A DNA stretch of 64,000 nt from Ciona intestinalis (GCF_000224145.3 NC_020168.2:2880080-2944079); one strand, 5' to 3'. Positions 42,301 to 56,860 are shown, counted from the stretch's first letter. A program made the numbers and translations. The notes: generated by a model not told the origin, from the letters alone.

Positions 42301-45300
42301 TCTGCAGAGACTCGGAAACTGTATAAACTTGCTGTTGGTTTTGATCGTTCCCGAAATTTAGGCCTGGGTTTACATGAGTAAAGGGAGAAGTTACACCGCT
42401 GTGGGTAGGGTTTTGCTGGGGCTGGTTTATGGCAACTGGATTGCTGTTTACAAGCGCGGAAGGGCTGTTATTGTTGTAACCATTGTCATTTGAGTTGAAA
42501 CTGTTGTTCAGTGCTGTGGCAGTCTGCTGTGGTATTGTTTGTGAAGTGAAGCTATTGTTGGGCTGTATGTTGTTAAATGTATTCCCCATGTTAGCAGCGC
42601 TTTGCTGCACAATCTGTGTACCCCCAATTGCAACATTTTGTTGCATAAGGGCTTGTGTTAAAATGGAAGAGTTTACAGATGTATTCGCTTGCGCTAATTG
42701 GTCCTGGGTGAACATGTTGTTCTGGTTTGCTTGTTCAGCAACTACAGGATTAATTACAGATGATGTATTTGCTGTGGTCAGCAAGTGTTGATTGCAGTTT
42801 ATCTGCGCACCAGACTGAACGTTCTGTGTGGGGTTCCAGGTGCTTTGAGGTGGGACATTTATATGCATTGCCGGCATTGCACTGGTGACCATGGTATTCA
42901 TGGTGTAGCCGGGTTGTTGGTAGGATAACGAAGCCCCTGACACTACTGTGGTTTGGGCAAAGCTCAGCGGTTGAGCTAGTGATATAGTGAATAGTGGCGG
43001 GGCTGTGGAAACCACAGGAAACGTAAATGTGGTGATGGTGGAGGCATTACTTGCTTCATCAGCAATGGAAGTGTTTGTTTGCTGCTGCCACAGGTTCTGT
43101 TGGCCAGCAGAGGTATTCGTAGTGCTCGAAAGCTTGAAGAAAGCGCCATCTTGGTTGACTTGAGGGATCATGGAGTTAGCCACGTTGCTGTGCGCGATTG
43201 TTTGTGTCGACATTGTAACGGCTGGGTTATAATTCTGACACATTCCACCACAAGTGGCAGCATTGCCAGGTGTGTACGTTGTGTTTGACACTTGCAGGGG
43301 TTGGTTGGGAAAACCGGGCTCCGAACTTGGGTTTTCAGTTTTAATTACAAACGAACCGAGTCCGGGAGTGGAACTTGGAAAGTTCTGCGTATTTTCCGGA
43401 TTTTGGAACAAGGTCTGCTTCATCTGATCCCCTGCATTATTCAATGGTTGTGATGTCACAAAAGATGAATTGTTGGTGTTGGAGAACAAAGGGGTTGGCT
43501 TCACGCTGGTGAGAAGCGAGTGGTTGAGAGTAAAAGTGTTCGGTTTTAGCAAACCCTGGTTATGCATTGCAGAGCCGGCAACCGACTGTGTTGGAACTGG
43601 CTTCGAAACTTGACCGAACACTGGGACACCTGTTGTGAAACTTAATGGTTGGCTTAGAACTGCTGGGTTGGCTTGGGGTTGTATGGGGTTGAATGCAGAA
43701 GTTACTCCGATTGCTAATTCTGTCGAAATATTGGATAAAAACCTTACAAAAATCTTATATGAACACCATTTTGATAAAAACCTTACTTGAAAAAATCTTA
43801 CATAAAAAACTTTTATTGAAAAAAGCTTATGTAAAAAGCTTCCAAAAAATCAAAATGGATTTCAAATAAAATACAAAAGCTCACTAACTTGTATTGTCCC
43901 AAGCTTAACACACCAAACGTGGTAAATAACTTATTTAAATTTGGAGTTACTATATTATTGAGTTACAGTAAAATGTAAAAGGTATTTTACCTTTTTCCTT
44001 CTGCAAAGGTTTCACATCTTTCGTATCAACATCAGTAGAAGTTAGAAGTCGAGCAAAAAGTGCTTCCAATAATTTCTTGTCCAACTTTCCTTCAAGGATA
44101 GCTTTTACTGGATCAGCTAAAAAGATGTTAATTGTTGAGTGCGGAAACATGAATTTATGAAGGAGTGTTTAAAATATGTGCATACAACATGGTTATTATA
44201 TTTGAAATTGATATTGCATTAAACCACAGAGTTTGATAAGAATTATGTCGGTAAATGCTAAATGGCACCAAATAAATATAGCAGTTATTTGATATACCTA
44301 TAGCGAAGCAAACATGAATGTTTGCGCATGCATTGAGGAATATGTACTTAAAATGTCTGAAACTGAAAAGCAAACCAAGTTAGGACATGGATTTAAATTA
44401 TCAACTGAAAATGGAGTTGGGAGTCAGTTAACAATCTATGCTTGTTAGTGGAATCCGATTGGTTTCCACGAAAATATGTCCTGACTCATGAAACTGGCAT
44501 TGAAGTAACGATACATACTCCCACTAAGTAGCCTGGGTTATATCAACGCTTATGTGCAGACAAGTTCATGGAGTATCTAGCACGTATAAGATATAGTTTA
44601 TCAGGAATATAATCTTATGTTAACAGACTTGGAAACTATGAAGGATCATGCAATGGTATATTGTGTATCAACTCCTCAGTGTACTGTAGTTGCTTTTTAG
44701 ATTTGAAAACCACATAACAAACTAAAACGCTTAGTAAGAGTCCAGTGTACACATAGCAAAGTCTAACTACCGGTTGGGCTTATACCAAAATACAAATTAC
44801 ATCCTATGAACTTTGTTGAAGTCCAGTTTTAGCCCAGTATTGTGTGCCCGCATGCACAATAAAAACAGATTAACAAAGATTTTTTCTAAATATATAATAA
44901 CACACACTTTTGATTTTTTAAAATATGAACCCAATGATAAATTTTGCTCAAACAATTCAACAAAACTGTTTATTATTGTGAAATACCCTCCTAACAATGT
45001 TATTAACCATATAGGTCTATAATGTACAGTATGTACTCAATGATTCAAAAACATCTGCTACCATTAGTTACCTCTAAGCTTAAACAAACCAAGCCATGTT
45101 AAAAGCAAATATTTTAAAACCAATAATCCATGGATATGTTACACATATGAATATTCTAGTAACCTTACTACAATAATAATGATAACTATGCATTACTAAT
45201 AGTATAACAGTATACAAAAATTTGAGAAATTCTGATTATCCATTTTATAAAACCACACATTAAAAGCTTATACCAATCCATGGATATGTTACACATATGA

Positions 45301-48300
45301 ATATTCTAGTAACCTTACTACAATAATAATGATAACTATGCATTACTAATAGTATAACAGTATACAAAAATTTGAGAAATTCTGATTATCCATTTTTTAA
45401 ACCACACATTAAAAGCTTATACCAAAATTCCACCCCACATGTTATATAGCCATGAAAACACAACAAATCAACCACACATTTACCAAAATATACTGTGTTA
45501 CCACTTGTAACTGCAAAATACAACTGTATCATATTTCATCATTTAATTAAAACTGTACATTTTAAAACTCAATCATGTTTCACATTTTTTTGCAAAATAT
45601 TTATTTAGGCCAATATAAAACTGGTGTAACATGAACACCTGTCATACAAAACTAATACAAATATATATATTACCTGCTCCTCTGATGTTTGTTTCACAGG
45701 ACATGTTCTCTGCTGTAGATGGCTGTATAGCTGGTGGGAGGGGATCGTATGTGAAACTGTGAGGATCACATTTCCTACCATTGTGTTCAACATATACTTG
45801 AACATTAATAGGTTTTGTGATGGTAGGATCATGGTAGGCAGGCACACGCACTACCATGTGACTCTGAAATAAATAGAAACATTTAGATTAAAGCATTTTC
45901 CAAACTATTTGGATCTGGTGCTACGAAATACGTAACAGACAAAATTCAAGTTCAACAGATTTTCGATTATATAATATATTTATATATAATAGGCTATAAG
46001 ACTCTTAAGAGATATATTTATATTTTGCCTAAATGGCATCCTCATTCTCTTATACAAATAAAATCCTAACAATGCTTGTAAAATGCTGTTTTTTTAGTTT
46101 GAGCGATTTGAAAGAATTCAAATTTAATGAAATAGCTTTAATCTGTTGTGTCAGGCGTCATAAAATAATAGGGAAGAGGTATTTTCATCACATTAAATAT
46201 ATGTTACATCACTATCAGAAGAGATCACATGAGTTAAATTAACCTTGTGGTTTTGGTTGCCTAAATTACGTGACTGAATCCAATATTTGGAGCGCAGCAA
46301 CACACAGCAGACGGCGACCACATGCTTATCGTTTGTGCTATTTAAATGGCACTTGGAAGGCAGATAACAAGCTGAAAAAGAGTGGAACGCGGTGATACTA
46401 CAGACCAATTCAACTTCACATGCGCCAAACAGGGACGGAAGTTAAGTTTTATCATTCGCATCAAGTTACCGCGCTCGCAATGTTTTGAAAAGCAAGAACG
46501 ACAAAAACATCTGAACACAAACATAAGTCATGGGAGTTTTTGAAAGAAATAGGCCAGGTAACATAACATAAGAGCCAATGTGAGGCTTTTGTTCCATTTG
46601 AATGGGTTCATAACTCTCAGCCTTAATAATAGAATATTTTTGCTGTGCCGTGTGGGGCAGAAGATAATAAAAGAGAAAGGCAGAGAGAGAGGGAGAAAGA
46701 GAGATGGTGAAACATGACTAACCTAACTAGAATGGCTAGACATTCCAGCAATTCATTACAATATGATGTGAACACAGCAGTAAAGTTAAGCAGCATAATA
46801 CAATGTTCTGGGTAAACAAACCTATACCTTGGGATATAACATTTAACCTGGATAAAATATAATGTCAAGTTATTAACTGTAGCTGACACACAAACACATA
46901 CTAGGTCAAGTAAATAATAATAAACAATTGGGCTTTATATGTTTATGAGAAATATGACGACAGTTTTAAACATTATTAATTGATTGCAACAATACTATAC
47001 TGCATAGTCAGCAGTGCAAAGATAACTTTTCTGAGAAATCAAGCATCATTTTTGTAAAAAAACAAAAATAACGTAATGAATTTTTAAGTGACTGTGTATG
47101 TTTTAACAAAAACAATTTATTACACAACAACTAAATGTACAACAACAACAAATATGCTTGAAACGCGTGATATTTCATAAGCAATGCTAAATATTTTATC
47201 ATCACGTAATTTTCGCCTCCAGTCACCAGAAGTGGGTGAACCACCGCTTGGTTAGTGCGCCTATGTGTACAAAGGTAGCTACTCCAAGGCAAACAGAGCA
47301 GCTGGTAAACTTATCAATATAATGGATGTCAATGAGGTGCTAATCAATAACCATTGCGCAAGAAAGCAATCTACTCACATTCACATAAGTGATTTAGGTA
47401 TTAGAACTTTCACAATATTCGCGTAATTGATATTATACAACCTATGATCCCCTCTGGTTTAGTTACACATGACGGACCAGAACAGAACAAATGCAATATT
47501 TGAGACACTAAACCACTAATAATAGGAAAGTCAAAACAGTCATGCTTGACTAGCTAGGATTTATTTAGCATCCCAGTGAAACAACAGACTGAAAACTAAT
47601 TTGGTTTGTAGTGGTGTACGAAATAACATAGCGAAAAGGCGAATAGGCCTACCAAGCTACCAGTAAATGGAAATAGGATATCAAATTTGTAACATATACA
47701 ACAAGTTATGACAATGGTTTAAGTAATACTATTAATTTCAATACAAAAAAACAATATATATGTCTCAGATGTATTTCCTACATTTCAAATCAAAACTAAA
47801 ACAATTTATATGATGTCGAAAATTGCGACCTATATATGGGTTATGCTGGTATAATTTGTGTTCTATGCACCATACTACCAAATTTGGCAATAAAGTGTGA
47901 AAAGTACTGCAGTGATCATGTTTAAAACGGGATGCCTCATTGAATACGCAGCTAACTAGACTAATATCTCCTTGAAAAAATAGGTTTTTCAATTTTAATT
48001 GTAATATATAATATATAAGTTAATATAACAAGCTTCATTTTAATCATGTATTATTCATCCCTACATGGGAATATCTACACTGGATACTGAGAAACAACTC
48101 AAAGATTGAATTGATAATGATGGATCGGCATGTAATTGATTATAGGCCCACAGTGGGGACTCTTTCAACCATTGTATTCATTCAATAGTTTTGACTGTGG
48201 AAGTTGGCATTGAATTGCTACAACAACACAGAAGACACTATAACAACACAGAACACACTATAGCCTTGTTTATATATACCTCAAGCTACTGTCTACACTA

Positions 48301-51300
48301 CACTATAGAAAGTTGTATATAGTAGCAGTATAACTCCTTTTATACCATTTAATATACTGAATGAATCTTAATTGCCCATGAGAATTCAGGTACAATATTG
48401 AATTCTCTTATCTTAGCATGTGGCTGTTTTGTGGCTATTTAATAAAAAGTCACTAAAATTAAACCAAGATACTGGAGTAGATTGGGAAGATATAAACAAA
48501 GACTTTTGCCACAAATAGTGAACTATGCCACTGGTTTGTTTCTCCTAAAGTTACATTTTAACTGTAGCAACATACCAGACAAGCGTAAATATAGAGAAAA
48601 AAGGAACCAGGTCATCGTGGAGTGTGTGAAGCATGTGATACTGTGACGGAGAAATTCACAACCACAATATCACGAAGTAATCTAATTAAACTCTGAAGAA
48701 TGTAGTAACTGCTTAAGGGCATGCACAATACCTTCTAATGCTTAGACATTGCATGTTTGAAGGTCAATTTGTACCCCAGACAAACACAAAAGCCAAAAAA
48801 CAAAACTGGCATGACTATAACAATACTAAAAACTTCGCTAAATTTTAAGGTAGTTTTAGTGATTGCATAGTCAAATCTCTTTGGCATACAACATAGGCTT
48901 AATCGTTACAACACATTCATGTTCACACGAATAATCAATGAACAATCTATTTACAGAGAAGTGCTCAAACATTTTTCCATTGATGCAATGTTAGCTAGTG
49001 AGTCATTTCAAGTCTAATATTGTGGATAATACCTTACATGGGTGACTGCTACAAGCAATACAAGATTAGGACCAAAACAGGCATGGTTTGTAAAATCAAT
49101 AACAATGTCACACGCCTACTACAGAGATGAATAAACCATGGTAAAGTAATAACATCTTACCTGATTGAAAGTATCTTTATCCAACTGACCGGTGGTTTGC
49201 CAATGGCTGCCTGTAATAAAGAAGCAGCTTCAATACTGTATAACATAATTCAATCCCTGTATACAGAATGAAGCATGCAGCAAAGTTGAATATATTTTTT
49301 AAATTGAAGTTGCTACTTCCTAAAATTCATGCTTAACCACCAATTTGGGACGGATCATAAATAATTGAAGTCAACATATGGATTAACAAGGGCTCAATTT
49401 GTATGTGAATCCTAGCCAAGTTTTAATACACATTGCAGCCAAAAGTTTACCATCCGTTTCTTCGGGGTCTTGGAAAACAACTTTTATTCCACGGTGAAAG
49501 TTTCTTCCAATAATAAACATTTCCACGCCCCCTTCCACTGAACAACGGTCCAAACTTTTCTTAGTAATTTCTGGCTGGCCGAGAGGCTGAGCTGAAACAG
49601 GAAGTGTTATAATTGATCAAGAATTTCAATTATGAGTTTGAAATAGCTTATATGAATGTAGTTTGATCATGCTTTTATAGAGGATATACTCAGCTGCTAT
49701 ATATAAATGAAGGATAGATTTAAACTAGTCACATGTCGCAAAACGGTTATAAAAAATAAAACATTATACAATTTACATAAATTTCCTTCTAATAAAAAAC
49801 ATTTTATAAAATTTGTCCACTTTGAAATATAAATTGGTTTCACCTTATTTATCCATCAAAAATTGTGAATTTGCCCAACACATTTTGTAAGTTATACTTA
49901 CTGCAGTTGATTCGGTTTGAAACAACTTGTAAAACAAGGGGTGGCGTGCAGCCATCACTACGCTCTATGTCGTTTAGGATTACTCGGAAAACCAAACGAA
50001 CGGTTTGACTTCTTTTCTTTGCGCGACTGATCCCAATACGCGCCTCAACATCAGCATTACGTAGTTTCAAGATACCAACACAATCCACACTACATAGACA
50101 ATTGTTATACAGGCTTTGAATGGTTAGGTAGGTATATTCAGTTTCATTCATAATTTTACGCAGTTGTGAACAATTTTCAATGCACATGATAACTATTTAT
50201 GGTCCAAAATTTATTAAAATGATATCATTAACCCTTTGGGGACGAGATATATTTTAACAAATTTTCATTTTTGACCGACTGTCACATATTGCTCTCTAGC
50301 GACACAGGTGTTTGTGCTGGCGAAATAAGATCAATTAGACTTTTGTTCTTTGGAAAAATTGCTACAAGATTGTATTTTGATTTTTTTGATGACGTCATCA
50401 AATTTTGAATGACGTCATCAGAAATCTTGTATTTATGTGTAATTTGGGTTTTTAGGTAAAAAATACATAAGGAATCTAGTGCAAAGTTGATTCCTGGTTT
50501 GTTTACTACCTAACTAAAATGATTGTTTGAATTGGTGACGTCAAAGGGGTCAATTACGTCACTTATAACCTGATGACGTCATTTTTTGAAAGTTCATTTT
50601 CGCTAAAATCGTAACAAAACTTGCCAAAGCCGATTTATTATGAATGTAAAGGTAGAAACAACATGCAGAAGCAAAATGAAGTTAGATTATACACACAAAA
50701 ACATAATTTATGTTAAAATTGCTTCAGAATACCTAAAAAACTTGCAAAAACAGCTGACATAGCCGTTTTTACGCAAAACCACATTTTTAACCGGTAACTT
50801 AGACGGGGAAGCCCCAGAGCAACATAGGGATCAAATAAAATCGCTTTTATTGGACAGAATGACGTTAAAACCTTGATTTTTGGGCAGAATATAGACCATC
50901 TTCTTAAAAAATACATTACGGTTTTCAAATCAAGTTTGGTAAAAACTTTTAAATGCTATGATGCCTTTTTCAAACGTTATATTGGTGGATAATTCCTTCC
51001 TCTTTCAAATAAAACCAACTGTAAGAAATTTTACCTACTATAAACAAAATTATGAACTTTTATGTGAACACCTGTTTCAAAATGCATATTTGCACTACTC
51101 GTCCCTAAGGAGTTAAAGGGCAAAATATTGATATTTTTTCAGGAACTATACATACTATAGGTCACATCAGTGTGATTCTTTATATATATCTAAAGATGCA
51201 GCCCACAATGGGTTATACCAATACAGTGTTTATTAATTGATTCCAAATAAGCTGCCCACATTATATGTATTACCAAACAGCGGACCACACATTCTTATCA

Positions 51301-54300
51301 AGATGATTTGATTTTGGAAATTCAAATTTAATAACAAAATGAGCAAGCATTGTTTCCTTGAACAGTGTAAGAAATGGTTTGAAAATAACTTTATCTGACC
51401 TTATTATTTCTTGTGCATCAAATGGAATGTGAATGACTTTTGTTCCTTCAACTTCCACTTCTTCACAAGCGGTCGTGTTTCTGCCCGTCACTTTACAGGC
51501 TTGGTAGAAGCCGTGTGGACGGATTTTGTCGTCCGACTCGGATCCTACGTAAACGAGTAAAGTGGTCTTTCCCGTATATCCCTTCAACTGATTGGGAAAT
51601 AAAAACACGGCATGTAACTGATGGGAACCGCATAAGCTAAAGAGTTATCACAAAGTTGAACTTCGTGCCGTGGGAGCAAAAATGGTACTAAGTAGTATTA
51701 GGACAGGAAATCAAACCGTCAGAACAGATGACAATTGATTGAGCGCAGATGAAATAGAAAAGGCTGCAGTTGGCACCCTTCAAAAACAACATCACGAACA
51801 CAGAAGATTTGAAACTGATGCATAATATTAAACAATAAAAAATGTGCAAGAGTAATTCAATATTGTAATACTAACAGAGACATCTCTGTTGTACTGCTTA
51901 AACAAGCAGCAGCTAAGTTAAAAATTTTTATAGTTATTTGGATACAGTAAAAATATAAAAAGTGGAACAGGCATTAATAAAAAATTAGGTGGGACATTTC
52001 ACATTTGCTTAACATTGGTGGTACAACACACATAGTGAATTTTCATGCAGCAGATTTTATAATTTAAGAAAATTCAACCAATGGGTCAGTGACTATTACT
52101 TGTTTGACATGAAAAATATCACCGCACGGCCCATACTTTTATAGTTACAACTCTATTACTTACCGTACAAGAAGTTAAAATATTTAGGATATACCACAGC
52201 CTGGCCGTTCAAATTATTTTTCGGCCCCCGTAATATTTTCTCAAGCCTCGGGCAGTTTTCTGACCTTCTAAAAGTCATGTTAAAACGCGGTATTCACAAC
52301 AAATGCAGTTACCAGCGAGTAAATATAACGTGGTGCAAATGTGGAAAGAGGTAGAAGGCTGTAGTAAACATAAAAAATGTCCCAATCAAACAAAAGTCAA
52401 AGTTTTGTCATACAGTGGCCAATTCAATAAAAAAAAACATTCATAAAACGTAATACAAAATAAAAAAGTTGTAACAGCTGTAAGTGTTATTAACAGGTAA
52501 AGGTCACACATGAAACGAACTCCCAGTGCCACAATAAACAACATGAATAATACACCATAAATAGCACAGTGGAAGCTACTATAGACGCTACTTAAGTTAG
52601 CATAGTAAAGTATGAACGTATATTTTGAATATTGTAAACTATGCATCAATGATAATACCAATTGGCAATGTTATGTTAATAATAAGAAAATCAGGCATCT
52701 GTCTGCCGTTCTCTAGTGACTTTCAAGGTCATTTGTCACAATATAAAACTTAATTTGGTCGACAAAGCAGCAAATCAATAATAAATTTAATTGAATATTG
52801 ATTAGCCAGCCCATTACTATGGCAGCATGGAGATACACTTTGTATACATAGTCACAACAGCACATCAGGGTATACACTGACAATTGACATTGAAAAAGAA
52901 CTGCTAGGTGAAGTACAATAGAGGTACCAAACACAAAAAGTTTCAGTAACTACTAAAAACAGTAAACAATTCTCTACATAAACACTAAAAGTTGAAAGTA
53001 GTAAGACACACTTCAAACACTATGTTACTTTAAAAATATGTTTTAACTTACTTCAATTTGTGGGTAGCCTTGCTGCGAGCTGTCCTTTACAGGACCACGG
53101 CTTCCCTCTGTGAGATAGCGTGCTCGGTGCTGTGGTTCAGGTTGATTTACAATGCTAAGTGAGCACCCACATGCTGATGAAGGGTGGTTAACATTGAGAG
53201 CAGGCACGTCAGTGTCCTGTACTGCGTTTTTATGGTGGTGATGCGTGGGCCGACGTCGACTTGTTGAAATCTTTTTTACAATTTCGTTGTCGGCTATGTT
53301 TAATGAAGTGTCAGCACTGTAGGATAAACTTGCAGGACTCTCCGTTGGCAACATCTGACCATCCCTGCAAGTCGATAAATGTTAATAATATGTCCAAACA
53401 AATACTTTTTCTGCACAAATATGTGTTACAAAATATGTGACATGTTGATGTCAGTGTCACCCCAACTTTTAAACTGGGAGTGAGTCGAGGATTGAACATC
53501 CAATTTAACAACTTACAGCCTTTTCCTTGCTGTTAAGTGTCTAACAACACACAAATATGTGCTACAAAATTTTGGCCATTTTAATTTCAGTGCCACCACA
53601 ATTTTTAAAATGGGAGTTACATAATGGGGTTGAGCATCTAAGTTTTACAACTTAGTACAGCTTTTATCCTGCTGTTAAGTGTCTGTGTCTCTACAAACAA
53701 GCAGGATCAAATTATATAAAATTTGAAAAGTTGATCAATAAAGTTTCCCATGTTTTACTCGCACACGTTATGAAGGTAATTGCATTTTAACAATGTCATC
53801 CCAAATTTTATAAAATTCAAAAAGCGTGACGCCTATGATTACATATCTTATATAATATAATGTATATAATTCTTGTATACCTTGAAAAGTTTCCTCCTTG
53901 GCTACTTTCTGATGCATTTGACATCCTCCTGTTATTCGCATTAATAATCGTGGCATATAAACTTGAATCGGAATTGTTACTGAGCGAAAAATTCGCTGGC
54001 TGTCTGTTGCGCAATATCTGCGGAACAGCAGCCATGTTTAAATCCTCGTTTTCGTTGCCTCCGGAGGGAGATGGAGAGGGAATTTGCGAGCTGTTTTGTG
54101 ATCCACAATAATATCTATCTGAATACAGGACCGGGACATCCCGTCTGGTCCTGCGTCTCTTCTTTTTACTCCCGCAAGATGAATATTCATCATCATCAGA
54201 TGATCCACCTGTGGTAGTTCTGCTCATGGCGGTGTTCCATGATGGGAAAGCCCGTCGTCCATTTGCATTCGCACCAGGAAAAATAGAATCATCGAAGTCG

Positions 54301-54835
54301 GACTCCATTGCTCCATCGTATGGACTGCTAACATCACCTGGCTCACCAGGACTAGTTACATCCCGAGGACTTTCTACGGCGGGACTTCCTTCATAAAACA
54401 TCTGTGTGTCCTCATCCATGAGCAGCTCTGTATCAAAATCTAGAGGTAACGTCAACTGATTCAGGGAGTCCTGTCGTTCGGAAGACTTCCTTTGCCTTGT
54501 CTCGCCCACTTCAGACATGGTATTTTCATTGTTCGTACTCCCAAACAAATTGTTGGAATTGGTCCCATTTTGGAATGCTGGTGTGTTTGATGCTTGTTGA
54601 GCACTGCCATCTTCTGCTGTGTAAAGTATTATTGTAAACACCCGTAACGCGTTGTAAACATACACTGTTTATATATATTACATAGGCTATAACCACAAAC
54701 TGCGTCAAATAAAATAAAATATAAGCTTTTACCAAAGTTATCTGGGTTGCAAAGTGTCTCTTGTGATGAACGTGTGCCACTGCTAATTTCCTCAACTTGT
54801 AGTTCAGAATTATTCCAATTGTTTTGACCTGACAT
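39306..54835 (-). CDS. NFAT5: NFAT5/TonEBP-type Rel-homology transcription factor
   Basis: Thirteen exons join in phase: 54835-54733, 54616-53881, 53364-53052, 51587-51400, 50089-49902, 49591-49451, 49210-49161, 45863-45674, 44116-43991, 43719-41717, 41336-41175, 40322-40285, 39429-39306. About 1,450 residues. A basic patch KKKRRRTRR (about residue 185) may be the nuclear localisation signal. The Rel-homology DNA-binding loop [15 protein letters not shown] (about 360) is the NFAT5 form; calcineurin-dependent NFATs have [31 protein letters not shown] and [19 protein letters not shown] follow, then an IPT/TIG dimerisation domain ([34 protein letters not shown]). The very long tenth exon is Gln/Asn/Ser/Thr-rich, as in the vertebrate transactivation region. 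In vertebrates NFAT5 drives the response to hypertonic stress. The polyglutamine C-terminus runs into vector-like sequence, so the true end is missing. Confidence 0.92.
45125..45423. repeat. 150-bp tandem duplication in an NFAT5 intron
   Basis: Two head-to-tail units start AATCCATGGATATGTTACAC at 45125 and 45275 and are almost identical, differing by about one substitution and one deletion. It lies between the exons at 45863-45674 and 44116-43991. Confidence 0.93.
50232..51112. mobile_element. piggyBac-like MITE in an NFAT5 intron
   Basis: TTAA on both sides (50228-50231 and 51113-51116) encloses inverted ends CCCTTTGGGGACGAG and CTCGTCCCTAAGGAG. TTAA duplication with CCCT-type ends is the piggyBac pattern. 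It is about 880 bp, without a transposase frame. It lies between the two exons that encode the Rel-homology core. Confidence 0.82.
50390..50581. promoter_or_regulatory. Cluster of TGACGTCA (CRE/ATF) palindromes
   Basis: Four perfect TGACGTCA sites (50390, 50410, 50536, 50574) and one TTACGTCA (50554) fall within 192 bp, all inside the piggyBac-like element. TGACGTCA is the consensus for CREB/ATF bZIP dimers. Enhancer activity is inference. Confidence 0.5.
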
Positions 54836-55247
54836 AGTTTTCTACCATAAACAACGAAATTAAATAAATATTTGTAAAATGAGTTTCTCATTAACGAGTG
54901 AACTTTAGCAAGAATAGACTTGCCATTCAAAGCTTTTCTGTTACGTTACCAACGCGCGCAAACGACACCAACGTCATTGTAGTATATTGACTTAGGAGCT
55001 TTTATTTTCGAAATCAATAACACACCAAATCTACTTCGAAATAAACTGCCTTTCTTACTAAGTAACATCACGGAAGGTGCGATACAATTATTGAAAACGC
55101 GCGAAAAAGGCGATTGGGCCGAGACAAATACGTTTACGATCAATCCAACAACACGTCGCTACGTGATCTTAAACTAAAAAGAGAAGAAACAAAAAAAAAT
55201 GAGACTACAGTGGCGCCAAACAGAGAGCGGGCCACAACCAACGTCCA
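54836..55247 (-). promoter_or_regulatory. 5' flank of NFAT5
   Basis: On the reverse strand this stretch holds a CCAAT box within CCCAATCGCC and an adjacent E2F-like CTTTTTCGCGCG (about 55091-55110). No TATA box or 5' UTR splice could be fixed. It shares the divergent intergenic region with UCP4-like copy B. Confidence 0.3.
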
Positions 55248-56202
55248 CAGAAATAAAAAATATAGTAGAACGCGCAACTGCTCAAAACCGTGATATGTTC
55301 ATTTTTCTATTCACGTGACCGCCAACTCCGTCCCCATTTCGCTTGGTCTCCATTGTAAAAGATAGGCGCACAGTGGTTTTAGGAGGTTTTAGCTGTTTAT
55401 TTCAAAAACCACACCAACTATTCAAGTTTATTAGGTCAGTTAGTTATTTGGTAAGTAAACGCTTACAGTTTAGCGTTTGTTTAGGAAATTTAATTATTTA
55501 ATAAATTTAATTAAAACATTCTAACAAACGGTTTGTTAGAAATATTTATATACTTGAAAATAGTTATTTTTCCCTATAAATGTAAATTAAGTCAAAAAAC
55601 GAAGAAAAACTACATAAAACGCCCTTGCTTTCATTGACTACCGTAGTAAACGGGAACGACACGCGAAAGAGAGAGAGTGTATCAGCTTTCTCCTTTAGCG
55701 ACATCAGACCAGAGTCGTATAAACACCGAGTAGTCCAACTGCCGTCTATGTGTGTCCAAAATAGAGTAAACGTGGTGACTTTGACAAAGGGTTTAAACGA
55801 ACTTGTTAAGTTTGTTTGTGTTTTCCTATTGTGGGAAGGTGTAAAACAGCTTCTATTTACCTTACCAAACATTCTTTAGAAAAAATGTATAAATATAGCG
55901 GCATTAAATGACTAAAATGTCGCAAATCAACCGCTTCTAATTCTAATTTTTGACTTTTTTTGACACAGAAAACAAATAACACATGTTTTTTACATTTTTC
56001 AACCTTTAAATTTGTTTTTAGGCCCAAGTTTTTCTGTAATTTACCGAAAAACAGACATTTTCCCTATACCTACTGTGTTATTTTGGACCCAAATTGCCAA
56101 TAGGAGTTCAATTTGTGTTTTACGTAACAATGGGTTGGACTACTCGGTATTTCTATAGCTCTGCATCAGACATGCGCGTTCTATTCTTTTTTATTTCTGT
56201 GG
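55248..56202. mobile_element. 955-bp DNA element with CCACAGAAATAAAAAA inverted ends
   Basis: CCACAGAAATAAAAAA at 55248 followed by TAGAACGCGC is answered by GCGCGTTCTA and TTTTTTATTTCTGTGG ending at 56202. A second inner inverted pair, ACCGAGTAGTCCAAC (about 55727) and GTTGGACTACTCGGT (about 56132), suggests a nested structure. I could not define a target duplication. It occupies most of the NFAT5/UCP4-B intergenic space. Confidence 0.65.
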
Positions 56203-56860
56203 TAACAACAGAACGCCATTTTTGAGCCTTAATTGAACGACTAATTTTTAGTTTGAGGATATACAAACATTAAAGATGCTTTATTATTAAGTAAATGATG
56301 TTTACGTAATGTATTAAATTATTATATAAGTTGTACAAGCAACACATGTTTATTTACTGAATAATATAACATTTTAAAGAAAACTTTTTACGTAAACCTT
56401 AACTTGAAATAAATAAAAATTATTCATTTATTTTTGTCTTAATAAATCATCAAGTCGAATTCCAAAATATATTTGCTGCCGTAAAAAGACAAATACAGTG
56501 CAGCATTACTTAACACTGCGATCGTGAATAACACAAGCACGTCATTCATAAACAATATGCTGATGCAATAGAAATGGTATCAGTTTCTTAGTGCCTACAG
56601 CTAACTGCAGAACCGCAACAGGAAATGGAATGTATAGGTAGAAAAAGGTTTTTCCGTATTACAACAATATGTTTGTTAGTTTGGTATGTATATGCTTATA
56701 TTCATTTGCTATATAACCTTTATGTAAAATTATTGCACTTTTCACCCCAAGACCCTGTTCGTAGGGAGGCGCCGAGACGGATGCAGCAGTTAATTTAATA
56801 TTAATTTAACAGCATGTCTGTCACGTAAAACTGCCGCGGATAGTTGTGTAGCCAATAACC

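Noticed and set aside
41877-42791. Forward-strand frames of 100-115 codons across the long NFAT5 exon
   Set aside because: They are antisense shadows of the Gln/Asn-rich NFAT5 coding exon.
47232-47300. SINE-like head (ACCGCTTGGTTAGTGCGCCT)
   Set aside because: Only a short stretch resembles the family and no body follows; too weak to list.
55625-55879. 84-codon forward frame and its antisense 102-codon partner
   Set aside because: Both lie inside the inverted-repeat DNA element, and neither resembles a transposase or host protein.
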